The notes beneath the pieces were generated by a model. That model was given only the letters and a program-made list of their open reading frames with translations. It was not told the origin of the DNA and ran no database searches. Source: Pelomonas sp046294815 (GTDB lineage Bacteria > Pseudomonadota > Gammaproteobacteria > Burkholderiales > Burkholderiaceae_C). Taken from it: a stretch of DNA of 43,062 bases. The position numbers and the translations under genes were made by a program. The stretch covers positions 1 through 43,062 of the forward strand of contig JBKBOJ010000022.1 of the NCBI GenBank assembly GCA_046294815.1, read 5' to 3'. Shown piece after piece: positions 26,663 to 34,683 of the stretch (positions are counted from its first letter, which is position 1; every line of letters begins with the position of its first letter).

Positions 26663-27511
26663 ATGCACATCGAAATCCAACCCGGCGTCCGCCTGTTCGT
26701 CGACATCGAAGGCCTGGGCCATGTGCCCGAGGGCCGCACGCTCAAGGCCAGGCCCACGCTGCTGCTGATTCACGGCGGCCCGGGCTTCGACCACACCGCC
26801 TTCCGGCCCTTCTTCAGCCGCTTCACCGATCTGTTCCAGATCGTCTACTACGACCAGCGCGGCCATGGCCGCAGCAGCCCGCGGCCGTTGAGCGAGATGC
26901 GGCTGGATGTCTTCGCCGACGACGTCGTGCGGCTGTGCGACGCGCTGGGCATTGAGAAGCCCGTGGTGCTGGGCCAGAGCTTTGGCGGCTTCGTCGCGCA
27001 GCGCTACCTGGCGCGGCATCCGGCGCATGCGGCCAAGGTGGTGCTGTCCAGCACCTCGCACCACTTCGGCCTGGCGCGCAAGGTGGAGCGTTTCGGCCGC
27101 CTGGGCGGCCCGGCCGCCGCGCAGGCCGCGCGCGACTTCTGGGAGCACCCCGGCCCCGAGACCTGGGCGGCGTATGAGCGACACTGCCGGCACCTCTACA
27201 ACACCCGGCCGAAGCACCCGGACGCTGGCGGTTGGATGCATTTCAAGCCCGACATCCTGTTCGAGCACACGCGGACCGAGCTGCCGGGCATGGCCCTGCG
27301 GCTCGGCCTCGCCAGCGTGCAATGTCCTGTGCTGGTGATGGCGGGCGAGGAGGACCCGGTCACGCCGCCGGAGGATGCCGCCGAGATCGCTGCCGCCCTG
27401 CCGCCGCGCTGGCTGGCGGGCTTGGCGCGCTTCCCCGGCGTGGGCCACGGTGCCTGGCGCGACGACCCCGAGGCCGCCGAGCGCGTGCTGCGGCGCTTCT
27501 TCATGGCCTGA
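26663..27511 (+). CDS. Alpha/beta hydrolase, proline iminopeptidase-like
   Basis: A 282-residue alpha/beta hydrolase. The oxyanion motif is HGGPG (37-41), the strand motif is YYDQRGHGRSS, the nucleophile is Ser106 in GQSFGG, and the acid and base are Asp231 in GEEDPVTPP and His262 in GVGHGAW. HGGPG with this spacing is typical of the S33 proline iminopeptidase group, which also contains esterases and amide hydrolases. There is no signal peptide, so it is cytoplasmic. It lies between the two halves of the ATP-grasp/alpha-E/transglutaminase locus and ends 10 bp before the fused gene, so it is probably co-transcribed with it and could act on the same peptide or amide product. That link is inference. 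The start has no strong ribosome site. Confidence 0.87.
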   Translation: MHIEIQPGVRLFVDIEGLGHVPEGRTLKARPTLLLIHGGPGFDHTAFRPFFSRFTDLFQIVYYDQRGHGRSSPRPLSEMRLDVFADDVVRLCDALGIEKPVVLGQSFGGFVAQRYLARHPAHAAKVVLSSTSHHFGLARKVERFGRLGGPAAAQAARDFWEHPGPETWAAYERHCRHLYNTRPKHPDAGGWMHFKPDILFEHTRTELPGMALRLGLASVQCPVLVMAGEEDPVTPPEDAAEIAAALPPRWLAGLARFPGVGHGAWRDDPEAAERVLRRFFMA

Positions 27512-27521
27512 AGCGCTACGC

Positions 27522-30173
27522 ATGGCCGAACCCACCCCCAGCCAGTGGCGCCTGCTGCCCGACGAGCCGGACGCGGCGCCGGCGCCCGACCCGGTTGCGC
27601 TGGCGGCGGCGGCCGCGCTGCGCTGCCGTGATGGGCATTTCTATGAGCTGACCGGCCAGGTCAACCGCCCCGGCGAGCCTCAGGGTGGGCTGGCAGCGCG
27701 CTGGCAGCGCTTCTTCGCCGCAGGTGGCGCGGCGGGCTGGCGCGACCTCTCGGCCAAGGCCCTGCGCGTGCAGCGCCGCGTGCTGGAGGATGGCGCGAGC
27801 TACAACGTGCACAGCGACGGCCCGCCGCTGCCCGGCGCGGACGGCCGCGACGGCGCACCGCCGCTGGCGCGCCATTGGCCGCTGGAACTGCTGCCCATGC
27901 TGATCGAGCCGCAGGAATGGCGCCAGATCGAGGCCGGCGTCCAGCAGCGCGCACGCCTGCTGGAAGCGGTGATGGCCGACACCTACGGCGAGCGCCGGCT
28001 GCTGCAGCAGGGCCTGCTGCCGGCCTCGCTGGTGATGGCGCATCCGCAATACCTGCGCGCCATGCATGGCGCGCGGCCATGCGGCGGCGTGCACCTGCAT
28101 GTGCTGGGCTTCGACCTGACGCGCTGCAGCGACGGCCAGTGGCGCGTGGTGGGCCAGCGCACCCAGGCGCCATCGGGCCTGGGCTATGTGCTGGAGAACC
28201 GGCTCATCATTGCCCAGCAGTTCCCCGAGGCCTTCCGCCAGATGGCCGTGCAGCGGCTGGCGGCCAGCTACCGGGACTTCATCCAGGCGCTGATCGCACT
28301 GTCGCCGGCCGGCGAACACAGCCGCGTGGCGCTGCTCACGCCGGGGCCGCGCAGCGAGACCTACTTCGAGCAGGCCTTCCTGGCGCGCTACCTGGGCCTC
28401 ACGCTGGTGGAGGGTGCCGACCTGACCGTGCGCGCCGACAAGGTCTACCTCAAGACCCTGGGCGGCCTGGAGCGCGTCCACGTGCTGTTGCGCCGCGTGG
28501 ATGACACCTGGCTCGACCCGCTGGAGCTGCGCCCCGACTCCATGCTGGGCGTGCCCGGCCTGCTGCAGGCCGCGCGTGCGGGCGAGGTCGTCATTGCCAA
28601 CGCGCCGGGCGCGGGCTGGCTGGAGAGCCCCGGCCTGACCGCCTTCTGGCCCGGCGTGGCCGAGCGCCTGCTGGGCGAGCCGCTGCAACTGCCGGCCATC
28701 CAGAGCTGGTGGTGCGGCGAAGAGAGCGCCTGGCGCACGCTGCGGCCGCGGCTGGCCGAGTTCATCGCCGTGCCCACCTTCGCGGCCAGCGACACGACGC
28801 GCCACTTCGCGCCCATCGTCGCAGCCGAACTCAGCGACGCGGCGCTGCGCGAGCTGACCGAGCGCATCGACGCCGACCCCACCGCCTACACGCTGCAGGC
28901 GCGCGTCAAGCCCACCAAGCAGCCGGTCTGGACGCGCGGCGCGCTGGAGCCGCGCGTGGCGGTGCTGCGCGTGTTCGCGCTGACCGACGGCCGCGGCGGC
29001 TGGAAGGTGCTGCCCGGCGGTCTGACGCGCGTGGCGCCCCGGCGCGACCCTTTGGCCGACGCCTGGCTGTCCATCCAGCGCGGTTCGCTCAGCGCCGACA
29101 CCTGGGTCATGACCGACGGCGAGGTGGACCGCACGACGCTGCTGCCCCCGCCGCTGCAGGCCGCCGACCTGGCGCGCGTGCACTGGACCGTGACCAGCCG
29201 CGCCGCCGAGAACTTGTTCTGGCTGGGCCGCTACACCGAGCGCGCCGAGAACAGCGCGCGGCTGGCGCGCCACGTCATCGAGGCCAGCGTCATGGTGCAG
29301 CGTGGCGCCATGCCGGCGCCCATGCTGCCGCTGCTGGACGCGCTGGCGCGCCGCCACGGCCTGGTGGGCGCCGACGCACCGGCCGCGGTGGAGGACCCGC
29401 GCGGCTTCGAGCGCGCGCTGCTGGCCGCGCTGCTGCCGGGCTCGGGCGTTAGCAGCGTGGGTTGGAACCTGCGCGCGTTGCAGAACTGCGCCCTGGCGCT
29501 GCGCGAGCGGCTGTCGCCCGAGGCCTGGCGCCTGATCCACGAAACCGCCGCGCAGTTCGAGCAGCACTTGCGCGCCGTGCTGGACCGCCCCAGCGCCGCC
29601 ACGCCCGTGAGCGACGTGCTCGGCGTGCTGGCCCGCGCCGACACCCACCTGGCCGCCATCACCGGTGCGCAGACCGATCGCATGACCCGTGACGACGGCT
29701 GGCGGCTGCTGTCCATCGGCCGGCAGCTGGAGCGGCTGTCCTTCCATGCCGAGGTGCTGGCCGAAGCCTTCGCCCGGGACCTCGCGCTGAGTGAGGACGG
29801 CTTTGCGCTGCTGCTGGGCGTGTTCGACTCCACCATCACCTACCGGGCGCAGTTCCAGGCGCGCCGCGAGGCCGCGTCGCTGCTGCACCTGCTGGTGCAC
29901 GACACCGAGAACCCGCGCTCGCTGGCCTGGGTGGCGCGCACGCTGCGCGAGCGCTTCGTCAAGCTGGCGCGCAACGACGCCGAATGGGCCGCCGACATCG
30001 CCGCCGGCCTGCCGCGGCCCGAGGCCTGGCCGCTGGCCGAGCTGGTGGTGCCGGGGCCGGCGTTGCCGGACCGGCTGCGCCGTGCCGCGGCCCAGGCCGG
30101 CGCGCTGTACAGCCTGATCAGCCAGCGCTATTTCGCCCACGTGATGGGTGCAGAGCAGCGGGTGTGGCAATGA
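27522..30173 (+). CDS. Fused circularly permuted ATP-grasp and alpha-E protein
   Basis: An 883-residue fusion of the two families encoded separately at 22134-24517. The first about 540 residues are a circularly permuted ATP-grasp domain (QAPSGLGYVLENR, LLTPGPRSETYFEQAFLARYLG, RRVDDTWLDPLELRPDSM). From about residue 557 an alpha-E domain starts with SRAAENLFWLGRYTERAENSARLARH and runs to the end. At about residues 410-420, where the single-domain copy has VVKEVHGAGGYGM, this protein reads EFIAVPTFAASD: the Lys and glycine loop are absent. ATP binding may be weakened or use other residues. The ATG at 27522 follows the hydrolase stop by 10 bp; the stop overlaps the next gene as ATGA. The fusion supports a direct physical partnership of the two families. 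Confidence 0.88.
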   Translation: MAEPTPSQWRLLPDEPDAAPAPDPVALAAAAALRCRDGHFYELTGQVNRPGEPQGGLAARWQRFFAAGGAAGWRDLSAKALRVQRRVLEDGASYNVHSDGPPLPGADGRDGAPPLARHWPLELLPMLIEPQEWRQIEAGVQQRARLLEAVMADTYGERRLLQQGLLPASLVMAHPQYLRAMHGARPCGGVHLHVLGFDLTRCSDGQWRVVGQRTQAPSGLGYVLENRLIIAQQFPEAFRQMAVQRLAASYRDFIQALIALSPAGEHSRVALLTPGPRSETYFEQAFLARYLGLTLVEGADLTVRADKVYLKTLGGLERVHVLLRRVDDTWLDPLELRPDSMLGVPGLLQAARAGEVVIANAPGAGWLESPGLTAFWPGVAERLLGEPLQLPAIQSWWCGEESAWRTLRPRLAEFIAVPTFAASDTTRHFAPIVAAELSDAALRELTERIDADPTAYTLQARVKPTKQPVWTRGALEPRVAVLRVFALTDGRGGWKVLPGGLTRVAPRRDPLADAWLSIQRGSLSADTWVMTDGEVDRTTLLPPPLQAADLARVHWTVTSRAAENLFWLGRYTERAENSARLARHVIEASVMVQRGAMPAPMLPLLDALARRHGLVGADAPAAVEDPRGFERALLAALLPGSGVSSVGWNLRALQNCALALRERLSPEAWRLIHETAAQFEQHLRAVLDRPSAATPVSDVLGVLARADTHLAAITGAQTDRMTRDDGWRLLSIGRQLERLSFHAEVLAEAFARDLALSEDGFALLLGVFDSTITYRAQFQARREAASLLHLLVHDTENPRSLAWVARTLRERFVKLARNDAEWAADIAAGLPRPEAWPLAELVVPGPALPDRLRRAAAQAGALYSLISQRYFAHVMGAEQRVWQ

Positions 30174-31105
30174 GCGGCGTGACGCTGGCCGTCCACCACG
30201 TCACCGAGTACAGCTACGAGGCCTCGGTGGAATGGGCCCACCACACGGCCTGCCTGGCGCCGCGCGACACGCCCTGGCAGCAGGTCCACGGCTGGCGGCT
30301 GGACATCGCGCCGCTGCCCGACGGCTGGCGCAGCGTCGACGGCGCGGGCCTGGTGCTGGATGCCGCCGAGCTGGCCCGCCACCTGCGCCATGACCCCTGG
30401 GGCAACCGGCACCTGAATTTCGGCCATGCGCGCGTGCATGCGCGACTCGTCGTGGACAGCCGCTTCACCGCGACGCTGCTGCCGCGCCCCGCGCCCGACC
30501 CCAACCGCGGTCCGGCCTGGGAGACGGTGGCCGCGGGCCTGCGTTACCGCGCCGGGCGGCCGTTGCAGGCCGACGAGTTCGCGCTGGCCTCGCCCTATGC
30601 CGCGCCGGATGCGGCGCTGGCCGCCTACGCGCGCCGCGCCTTCGTGCCGGGCTGCACGCTGGCCGCGGGCGGGCTGGCGCTGATGCACCAGATCCACACC
30701 GACCTGCGCTACCTGCCGCACAGCACCACGGTGGCCACGCGTGCGGCCGACGCGCTGGCGCAGCGCAGCGGCGTGTGCCAGGACTTCGCCCATGTCTTCA
30801 TCGCCGCCTGCCGGGCGCTGGGCCTGGCGGCGCGCTATGTGTCGGGCTATCTGCTGACCCGCCCGCCCCCCGGCGCAACGAAGCTGGTCGGCGCCGATGC
30901 CTCGCATGCCTGGGCCGAGCTGTGGTGCCCCGAGCAGGGCTGGCTGGCGCTGGACCCGACCAACGACGTGCCCGCTGACCTGGACCACGTCACGCTGGCC
31001 TGGGGCCGCGACTATGCCGACGTGGCGCCGCTGCGCGGCGTGCTGCGCGGCGGCGGCGTGGCGACGCTGCGGGTGGGTGTCTCTGTGGAGCCCGTGGCTG
31101 GCTGA
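30170..31105 (+). CDS. Transglutaminase-like cysteine peptidase
   Basis: A 311-residue protein of the bacterial transglutaminase-like family. The N-terminal beta-rich domain (VHHVTEYSYEASVEWAHHTACLAPR) is followed by the papain-like catalytic core. Cys203 lies in SGVCQDFAHVFIAACRALG, His246 in DASHAWAEL and Asp262 in WLALDPTND, so the triad is intact. There is no signal peptide. Such proteins accompany ATP-grasp/alpha-E genes and are expected to cleave or transfer isopeptide or amide bonds in a product made by the ligase. The ATG overlaps the stop of the fused gene (ATGA), showing translational coupling. The last 94 bp overlap the antisense 3' end of the PepSY gene. Confidence 0.9.
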   Translation: MSGVTLAVHHVTEYSYEASVEWAHHTACLAPRDTPWQQVHGWRLDIAPLPDGWRSVDGAGLVLDAAELARHLRHDPWGNRHLNFGHARVHARLVVDSRFTATLLPRPAPDPNRGPAWETVAAGLRYRAGRPLQADEFALASPYAAPDAALAAYARRAFVPGCTLAAGGLALMHQIHTDLRYLPHSTTVATRAADALAQRSGVCQDFAHVFIAACRALGLAARYVSGYLLTRPPPGATKLVGADASHAWAELWCPEQGWLALDPTNDVPADLDHVTLAWGRDYADVAPLRGVLRGGGVATLRVGVSVEPVAG

Positions 31106-32256
31106 ACTGCCTCCGGGCGAGCGCGCGCCTGCGCTGCCCGCCCGCGCTGGCGCCGCCACCACAGCCAGGCGCCTGTGGCCAGCAGCGCGGCGGGCAGCAG
31201 GCCGAACCCGGTCCACAACAGCCGCGCTGCCAGGCCGAGCGCCTCGCCGCTGTGCAGCGGGAACAGGCTGTCGACCACCTGGTTGCCGGCCGGTGCGGCC
31301 AGCGGGTCGTAGCGCTCCAGCACGCGGCCCTGGCGGTCCAGGCGCACGCGCGTGTAGCCGGTGGTGGTGCGCAGCTCGCCCGGCTGCAGCAGGCGCACCT
31401 CGACCGGCCCCTTGGCCGGTAGGGTCAGCCGGGACCAGCGCGCCGCCGGAAACTCCCGCTGCGCGGCGGCCACCCAGGCATCCGGCCCGAGCGCGGCACC
31501 GGCGGTTGCCGGCACGGCGGCTGCCTGCAGTTTGGCCAGGCGCTGCAGCGGCAGCACCGCGGCCACACCGTCGCGGGTCGGGTTGGGGAAGACGAGGGCA
31601 GCGCCCGTGATCGACACCACCAGGGCCACCGGCAGCAGCCACAGCCCGCTCGCCCGGTGCAGCTCGTACCAGCGCCGCGCCGGCGGGCCTTGCCAGCGCA
31701 CCTTCAGGGCCTGGGCCCAGGCCTTCAGGCGCGGGCCGCTGGTGCGCGGCCAGGACAGCCACAGCCCGGTCAGCGTGAGGCCGGTGAAGAGCAGGGCGGT
31801 GATGCCGGCGATGACATGGCCCGTCTCGCCGGCCAGCAGGTGGCTGTGCAGCTCGTACAGCAGGGGCACGGCATGGGCGGCGTCCAGGCGCACGGCACCG
31901 CGTTCGCGCGAGCCGAGATAGCGCCCGCAGGCGGGGTCGATGAAATGCTCGGTGCGCCGGCCGGTCTCGGCCTGGCGGGCCTCCCACACCTGGTAGGCGG
32001 CGCCCGGCTCGCGCGGGGCCACCACGGTCTGCGCCCGCGCGCGCGGGGCATGTGCGGCCAGCAGGGCCAGCGTCGTGGCCACCGGCGTGGCCGGCGCGGC
32101 GCACGGTGAGGCAGGGGCGCGGAACCAGCCCGGGTTGAGCGCCGCGTCCAGCGAGGCCTGCCAGACCATCAGGCTGCCCGTCAGCCCGAGCAGTGCCAGC
32201 ACCAGGCCGGCCAGCAGACCGACCCAGCGATGCGCCAGGGTGAAGAGCTTGCGCAT
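31012..32256 (-). CDS. PepSY-domain membrane protein (iron-uptake associated)
   Basis: A 414-residue inner-membrane protein of the PepSY-associated TM type. An N-terminal helix (AHRWVGLLAGLVLALLGLTGSLMVWQASLD) carries the signature His-Arg-Trp. A periplasmic segment with a Cys-containing PACGRYLG follows. Helices come next with HSHLLAGETGHVIAGITALLF and YELHRASGLWLLPVALVVSITG, then a second PepSY-like segment and a last helix near LLWTGFGLLPAALLATGAWLWW. The conserved His residues could bind haem or metal. Such proteins accompany TonB siderophore receptors and may reduce ferric chelates. It follows the receptor by 2 bp, so the two form one unit. The C-terminal about 30 residues (Pro/Ser/Thr-rich) are antisense to the conserved end of the transglutaminase gene and are probably an accidental extension. 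Confidence 0.85.
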   Translation of the reverse strand: MRKLFTLAHRWVGLLAGLVLALLGLTGSLMVWQASLDAALNPGWFRAPASPCAAPATPVATTLALLAAHAPRARAQTVVAPREPGAAYQVWEARQAETGRRTEHFIDPACGRYLGSRERGAVRLDAAHAVPLLYELHSHLLAGETGHVIAGITALLFTGLTLTGLWLSWPRTSGPRLKAWAQALKVRWQGPPARRWYELHRASGLWLLPVALVVSITGAALVFPNPTRDGVAAVLPLQRLAKLQAAAVPATAGAALGPDAWVAAAQREFPAARWSRLTLPAKGPVEVRLLQPGELRTTTGYTRVRLDRQGRVLERYDPLAAPAGNQVVDSLFPLHSGEALGLAARLLWTGFGLLPAALLATGAWLWWRRQRGRAAQARARPEAVQPATGSTETPTRSVATPPPRSTPRSGATSA

Positions 32257-32258
32257 GG

Positions 32259-34454
32259 TCAGAAATCTCGCCGCCAGCTCAGCGTGACGGTGCGGCCACG
32301 CCCGGCGTAGTAGTCGTCGTTGGTGCCCGAGTAGTTGGCTTCGCCGTAGTAGGTGAAGTAGCGCCGGTCGAGCAGGTTCTCGAGGCCCAGGCCCCACTGG
32401 CCGGTGCCGGTCTGCAAGCGGGTGGACAGGTCCAGCACGGTGTAGCCCGAGAAGCGCTCGGCCAGCGACGTGCTGCCCGCGAACCGGCCGAGGTTGGCCT
32501 CGCGCGGCCGGTAGTGCGAGACGTTGAGCTGGGTCTGCCAGTCGCTGCGCGGTGTCCATTGCGCGCCCAGCAGCAGCTTGTCCGGCCCCTGCGAGCGGGC
32601 GCCCAGCATCAGGGTCAGCGGCTGCCCGGCCGCACTGGCGGTGCGGCCCAGCGTGCGGGCGTAGGTGGCGTTGAGCTTGAGCTGCGCGCCGACGCGGTGC
32701 TCCGCCGTGACCTCCACGCCCTCGACCTCGATGGGCACGCGCTGCACGGTGCCGATGCCGTTGGCGACGACGATCTGGCTGCCGAGCTCCGAGCGCGAGC
32801 GGTAGACCGAGGCCGACAGCGACGAGCCGCCGCCGCGCCAGTTCACGCCGACCTCGTGGTTCTTCACGACGATGGGCTGCAGGTCCACGAGCTGCGCCAC
32901 CGACTGGTTGGCGGTGCGCACCGCCCGCAGGATCAGCCCGGCATCCGGGGGGCCGAAGCCCTCGTTGTAGGCCACGAAGGTCGACCAGCCGCTGCGCCCG
33001 AAGCGCCACACGCCGCCCAGGCTCTTCACGAGCTGGCTGGCCTGCCGCTCGCCGCCGGTGACGAGGGTGTTGTTATAGAAGGCCAGCGTGCGGTAGGTGT
33101 CGACCTGCAGCCGGGAGTGTTCGTCGCGCAGGCCGCCGCGCACGGTCAGCGGGCCGGCCTCGTACTCCAGCTGCACGAAGGGCGCGAGGCTGCGGTAGTG
33201 CAGCGGCGGCACCCAGGTGCGGCCGGTCTGCGTGAGGCGTTGCGAGGAGGTGTCGTCCAGCAGGTCGACGCCGGTCGTGAGCTCCAGCCCCTTCAGGCCG
33301 ATGTCGGGCCGCACCCAGCTGCTGCGCAGGCCCCACTTCTTCGCGACGACCTCGCTCTGGTCCACCAGCGTGCCCACGGGGGCGAGGCGGGCGTCCTGGA
33401 AGGTGGCGATCAGCCCGCCGCTGTAGCGGGCGCGGAAGTCCTGCTTGAACAGCTGCACGCTGGCGCGGCCGCCGGCGAGGTCGTCGTGCGTCCAGTCCAC
33501 GCTGGCTGAGCGCACGCGGTTGCGTGGCGCGTCCCAGGCCAGCGTACCGTCGCGCGAGGTGGTCGGCAGGCCGGTGGCGCGGTTGCCGGGCACGTCCACG
33601 CGGTCGTCGAAGCCTTCGGCGTTGAAGCCGTTGACCATGAACTGCAGGCGCTGCGCACCGAACTCGGTGCCGGCCTTGAGGAAGAGGTCGGCCGAGCGGT
33701 GCAGCGACTCGGTGGCCAGCGGCCGGCCCGCGCCGTCGACCCCCGTGCCCTGCGACAGCGTGCCGGCGTAGAAGATCAGGTCCCAGGGCTGGCGCTCGGC
33801 GCTGGCCTCGCTGCGGTGCTGCAGCAGGTAGCCGGTCTTCCAGCTGCTGCTGTCGCCGTGGAACTGGGTGCCGAGCTTGACCTCCACCGACTGCTGCGTG
33901 CCGGGCTTCGTCGGGCGGCGGGTGATGGTGTTGATGATGCCGCCGGTCGCGCCCATGCCCTGGGCGGCCGAGGCGCCGCTGACCACCTCGATGCGCTCCA
34001 CGATCATCGGGTCGGCGAAGTAGCCCTCGCGGCCACCAAAGCGCAGCGGGTTGGTCTGCGGAATGCCATCGAGCAGCAGCAGCGCATTGCGGCCGCGCAG
34101 GCCCTCGCCGAAGCTGCTGAGCTTCTGGCGCGACGGCGCGTAGCCGGGCACCTGCAGGGCGAGCAGGGCGCTGGGGTCTTCGCTGACGAGGGTCTGGGCC
34201 TCGATGTCGGCTCGGGAGATGACGCCCACCGCGCCAGGGATGCGGTCCAGCGCCTTGCTGCCGCGTGTGGCGGTGACGAGGACGGCTTCGAGTTGCTGGG
34301 CGGACGGGCGGGCGTCGGTGCCCTCGGCTGCCGCGCCCTGGCATGCCAGGGCGCAGGCCATCGTCAAGGCGGCCAGGCGCAGCGGTGAGGGGCGTGCCGG
34401 GCGGCGGCGCACGGCGGGGAAGCGGGAAGCAAAGGACAAGGACAACATGGGCAT
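32259..34454 (-). CDS. TonB-dependent siderophore-type receptor
   Basis: A 731-residue outer-membrane receptor. A long signal region (MPMLSLSFASRF to LACQGAAAEG) precedes the TonB-box-like EAVLVTATRG. The plug has IPGAVGVISRADIE, FGEGLRGRNALLLLDGIPQTNPLRFGG over its middle, and VERIEVVSGASAAQGMGATGGIINTITRRP. The barrel ends with NLLDRRYFTYYGEANYSGTNDDYYAGRGR split over the last strands and a terminal WRRDF. This is the ferric-siderophore class; the siderophore is unknown. Starts at 34454 and 34448 are both possible, with no strong ribosome site. A Fur-box-like palindrome lies about 90 bp upstream, and the PepSY gene follows after 2 bp, consistent with iron-repressed co-expression. Confidence 0.9.
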   Translation of the reverse strand: MPMLSLSFASRFPAVRRRPARPSPLRLAALTMACALACQGAAAEGTDARPSAQQLEAVLVTATRGSKALDRIPGAVGVISRADIEAQTLVSEDPSALLALQVPGYAPSRQKLSSFGEGLRGRNALLLLDGIPQTNPLRFGGREGYFADPMIVERIEVVSGASAAQGMGATGGIINTITRRPTKPGTQQSVEVKLGTQFHGDSSSWKTGYLLQHRSEASAERQPWDLIFYAGTLSQGTGVDGAGRPLATESLHRSADLFLKAGTEFGAQRLQFMVNGFNAEGFDDRVDVPGNRATGLPTTSRDGTLAWDAPRNRVRSASVDWTHDDLAGGRASVQLFKQDFRARYSGGLIATFQDARLAPVGTLVDQSEVVAKKWGLRSSWVRPDIGLKGLELTTGVDLLDDTSSQRLTQTGRTWVPPLHYRSLAPFVQLEYEAGPLTVRGGLRDEHSRLQVDTYRTLAFYNNTLVTGGERQASQLVKSLGGVWRFGRSGWSTFVAYNEGFGPPDAGLILRAVRTANQSVAQLVDLQPIVVKNHEVGVNWRGGGSSLSASVYRSRSELGSQIVVANGIGTVQRVPIEVEGVEVTAEHRVGAQLKLNATYARTLGRTASAAGQPLTLMLGARSQGPDKLLLGAQWTPRSDWQTQLNVSHYRPREANLGRFAGSTSLAERFSGYTVLDLSTRLQTGTGQWGLGLENLLDRRYFTYYGEANYSGTNDDYYAGRGRTVTLSWRRDF

Positions 34455-34542
34455 CTGAGCAGGGGAGGCGCCGCTGCTGGCCGTGGTGCACATCGCCCCG
34501 TCGGGCCCTGCGGTCGCCGTGAAGCGCCGCAGTGTACTTTTT

Positions 34543-34563
34543 AAATGCGAGCGAATCGCATTT
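34543..34563. promoter_or_regulatory. Fur-box-like operator upstream of the siderophore receptor
   Basis: A perfect palindrome with 8 bp arms AAATGCGA and TCGCATTT and a 5 bp centre, lying in an AT-rich island of a very GC-rich window. The arm layout AATGxGA-n-TCxCATT matches the beta-proteobacterial form of the Fur box, AATGAGAAT-type with complementary halves. It sits 90-110 bp before the receptor start. Binding by Fur, and so iron repression, is inferred from the match and the gene content. Confidence 0.65.
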
Positions 34564-34683
34564 GTATTCGTATTTATGTCGCTCCGCCCGATGTGAAGCC
34601 CGCCGGCGCCACCGCCTGACCCCGAGGCTGCTGCCAGCGTTGACCGTGGCAACGATGCCGTGTCAGCGCGCGGCGGTTGCTGC

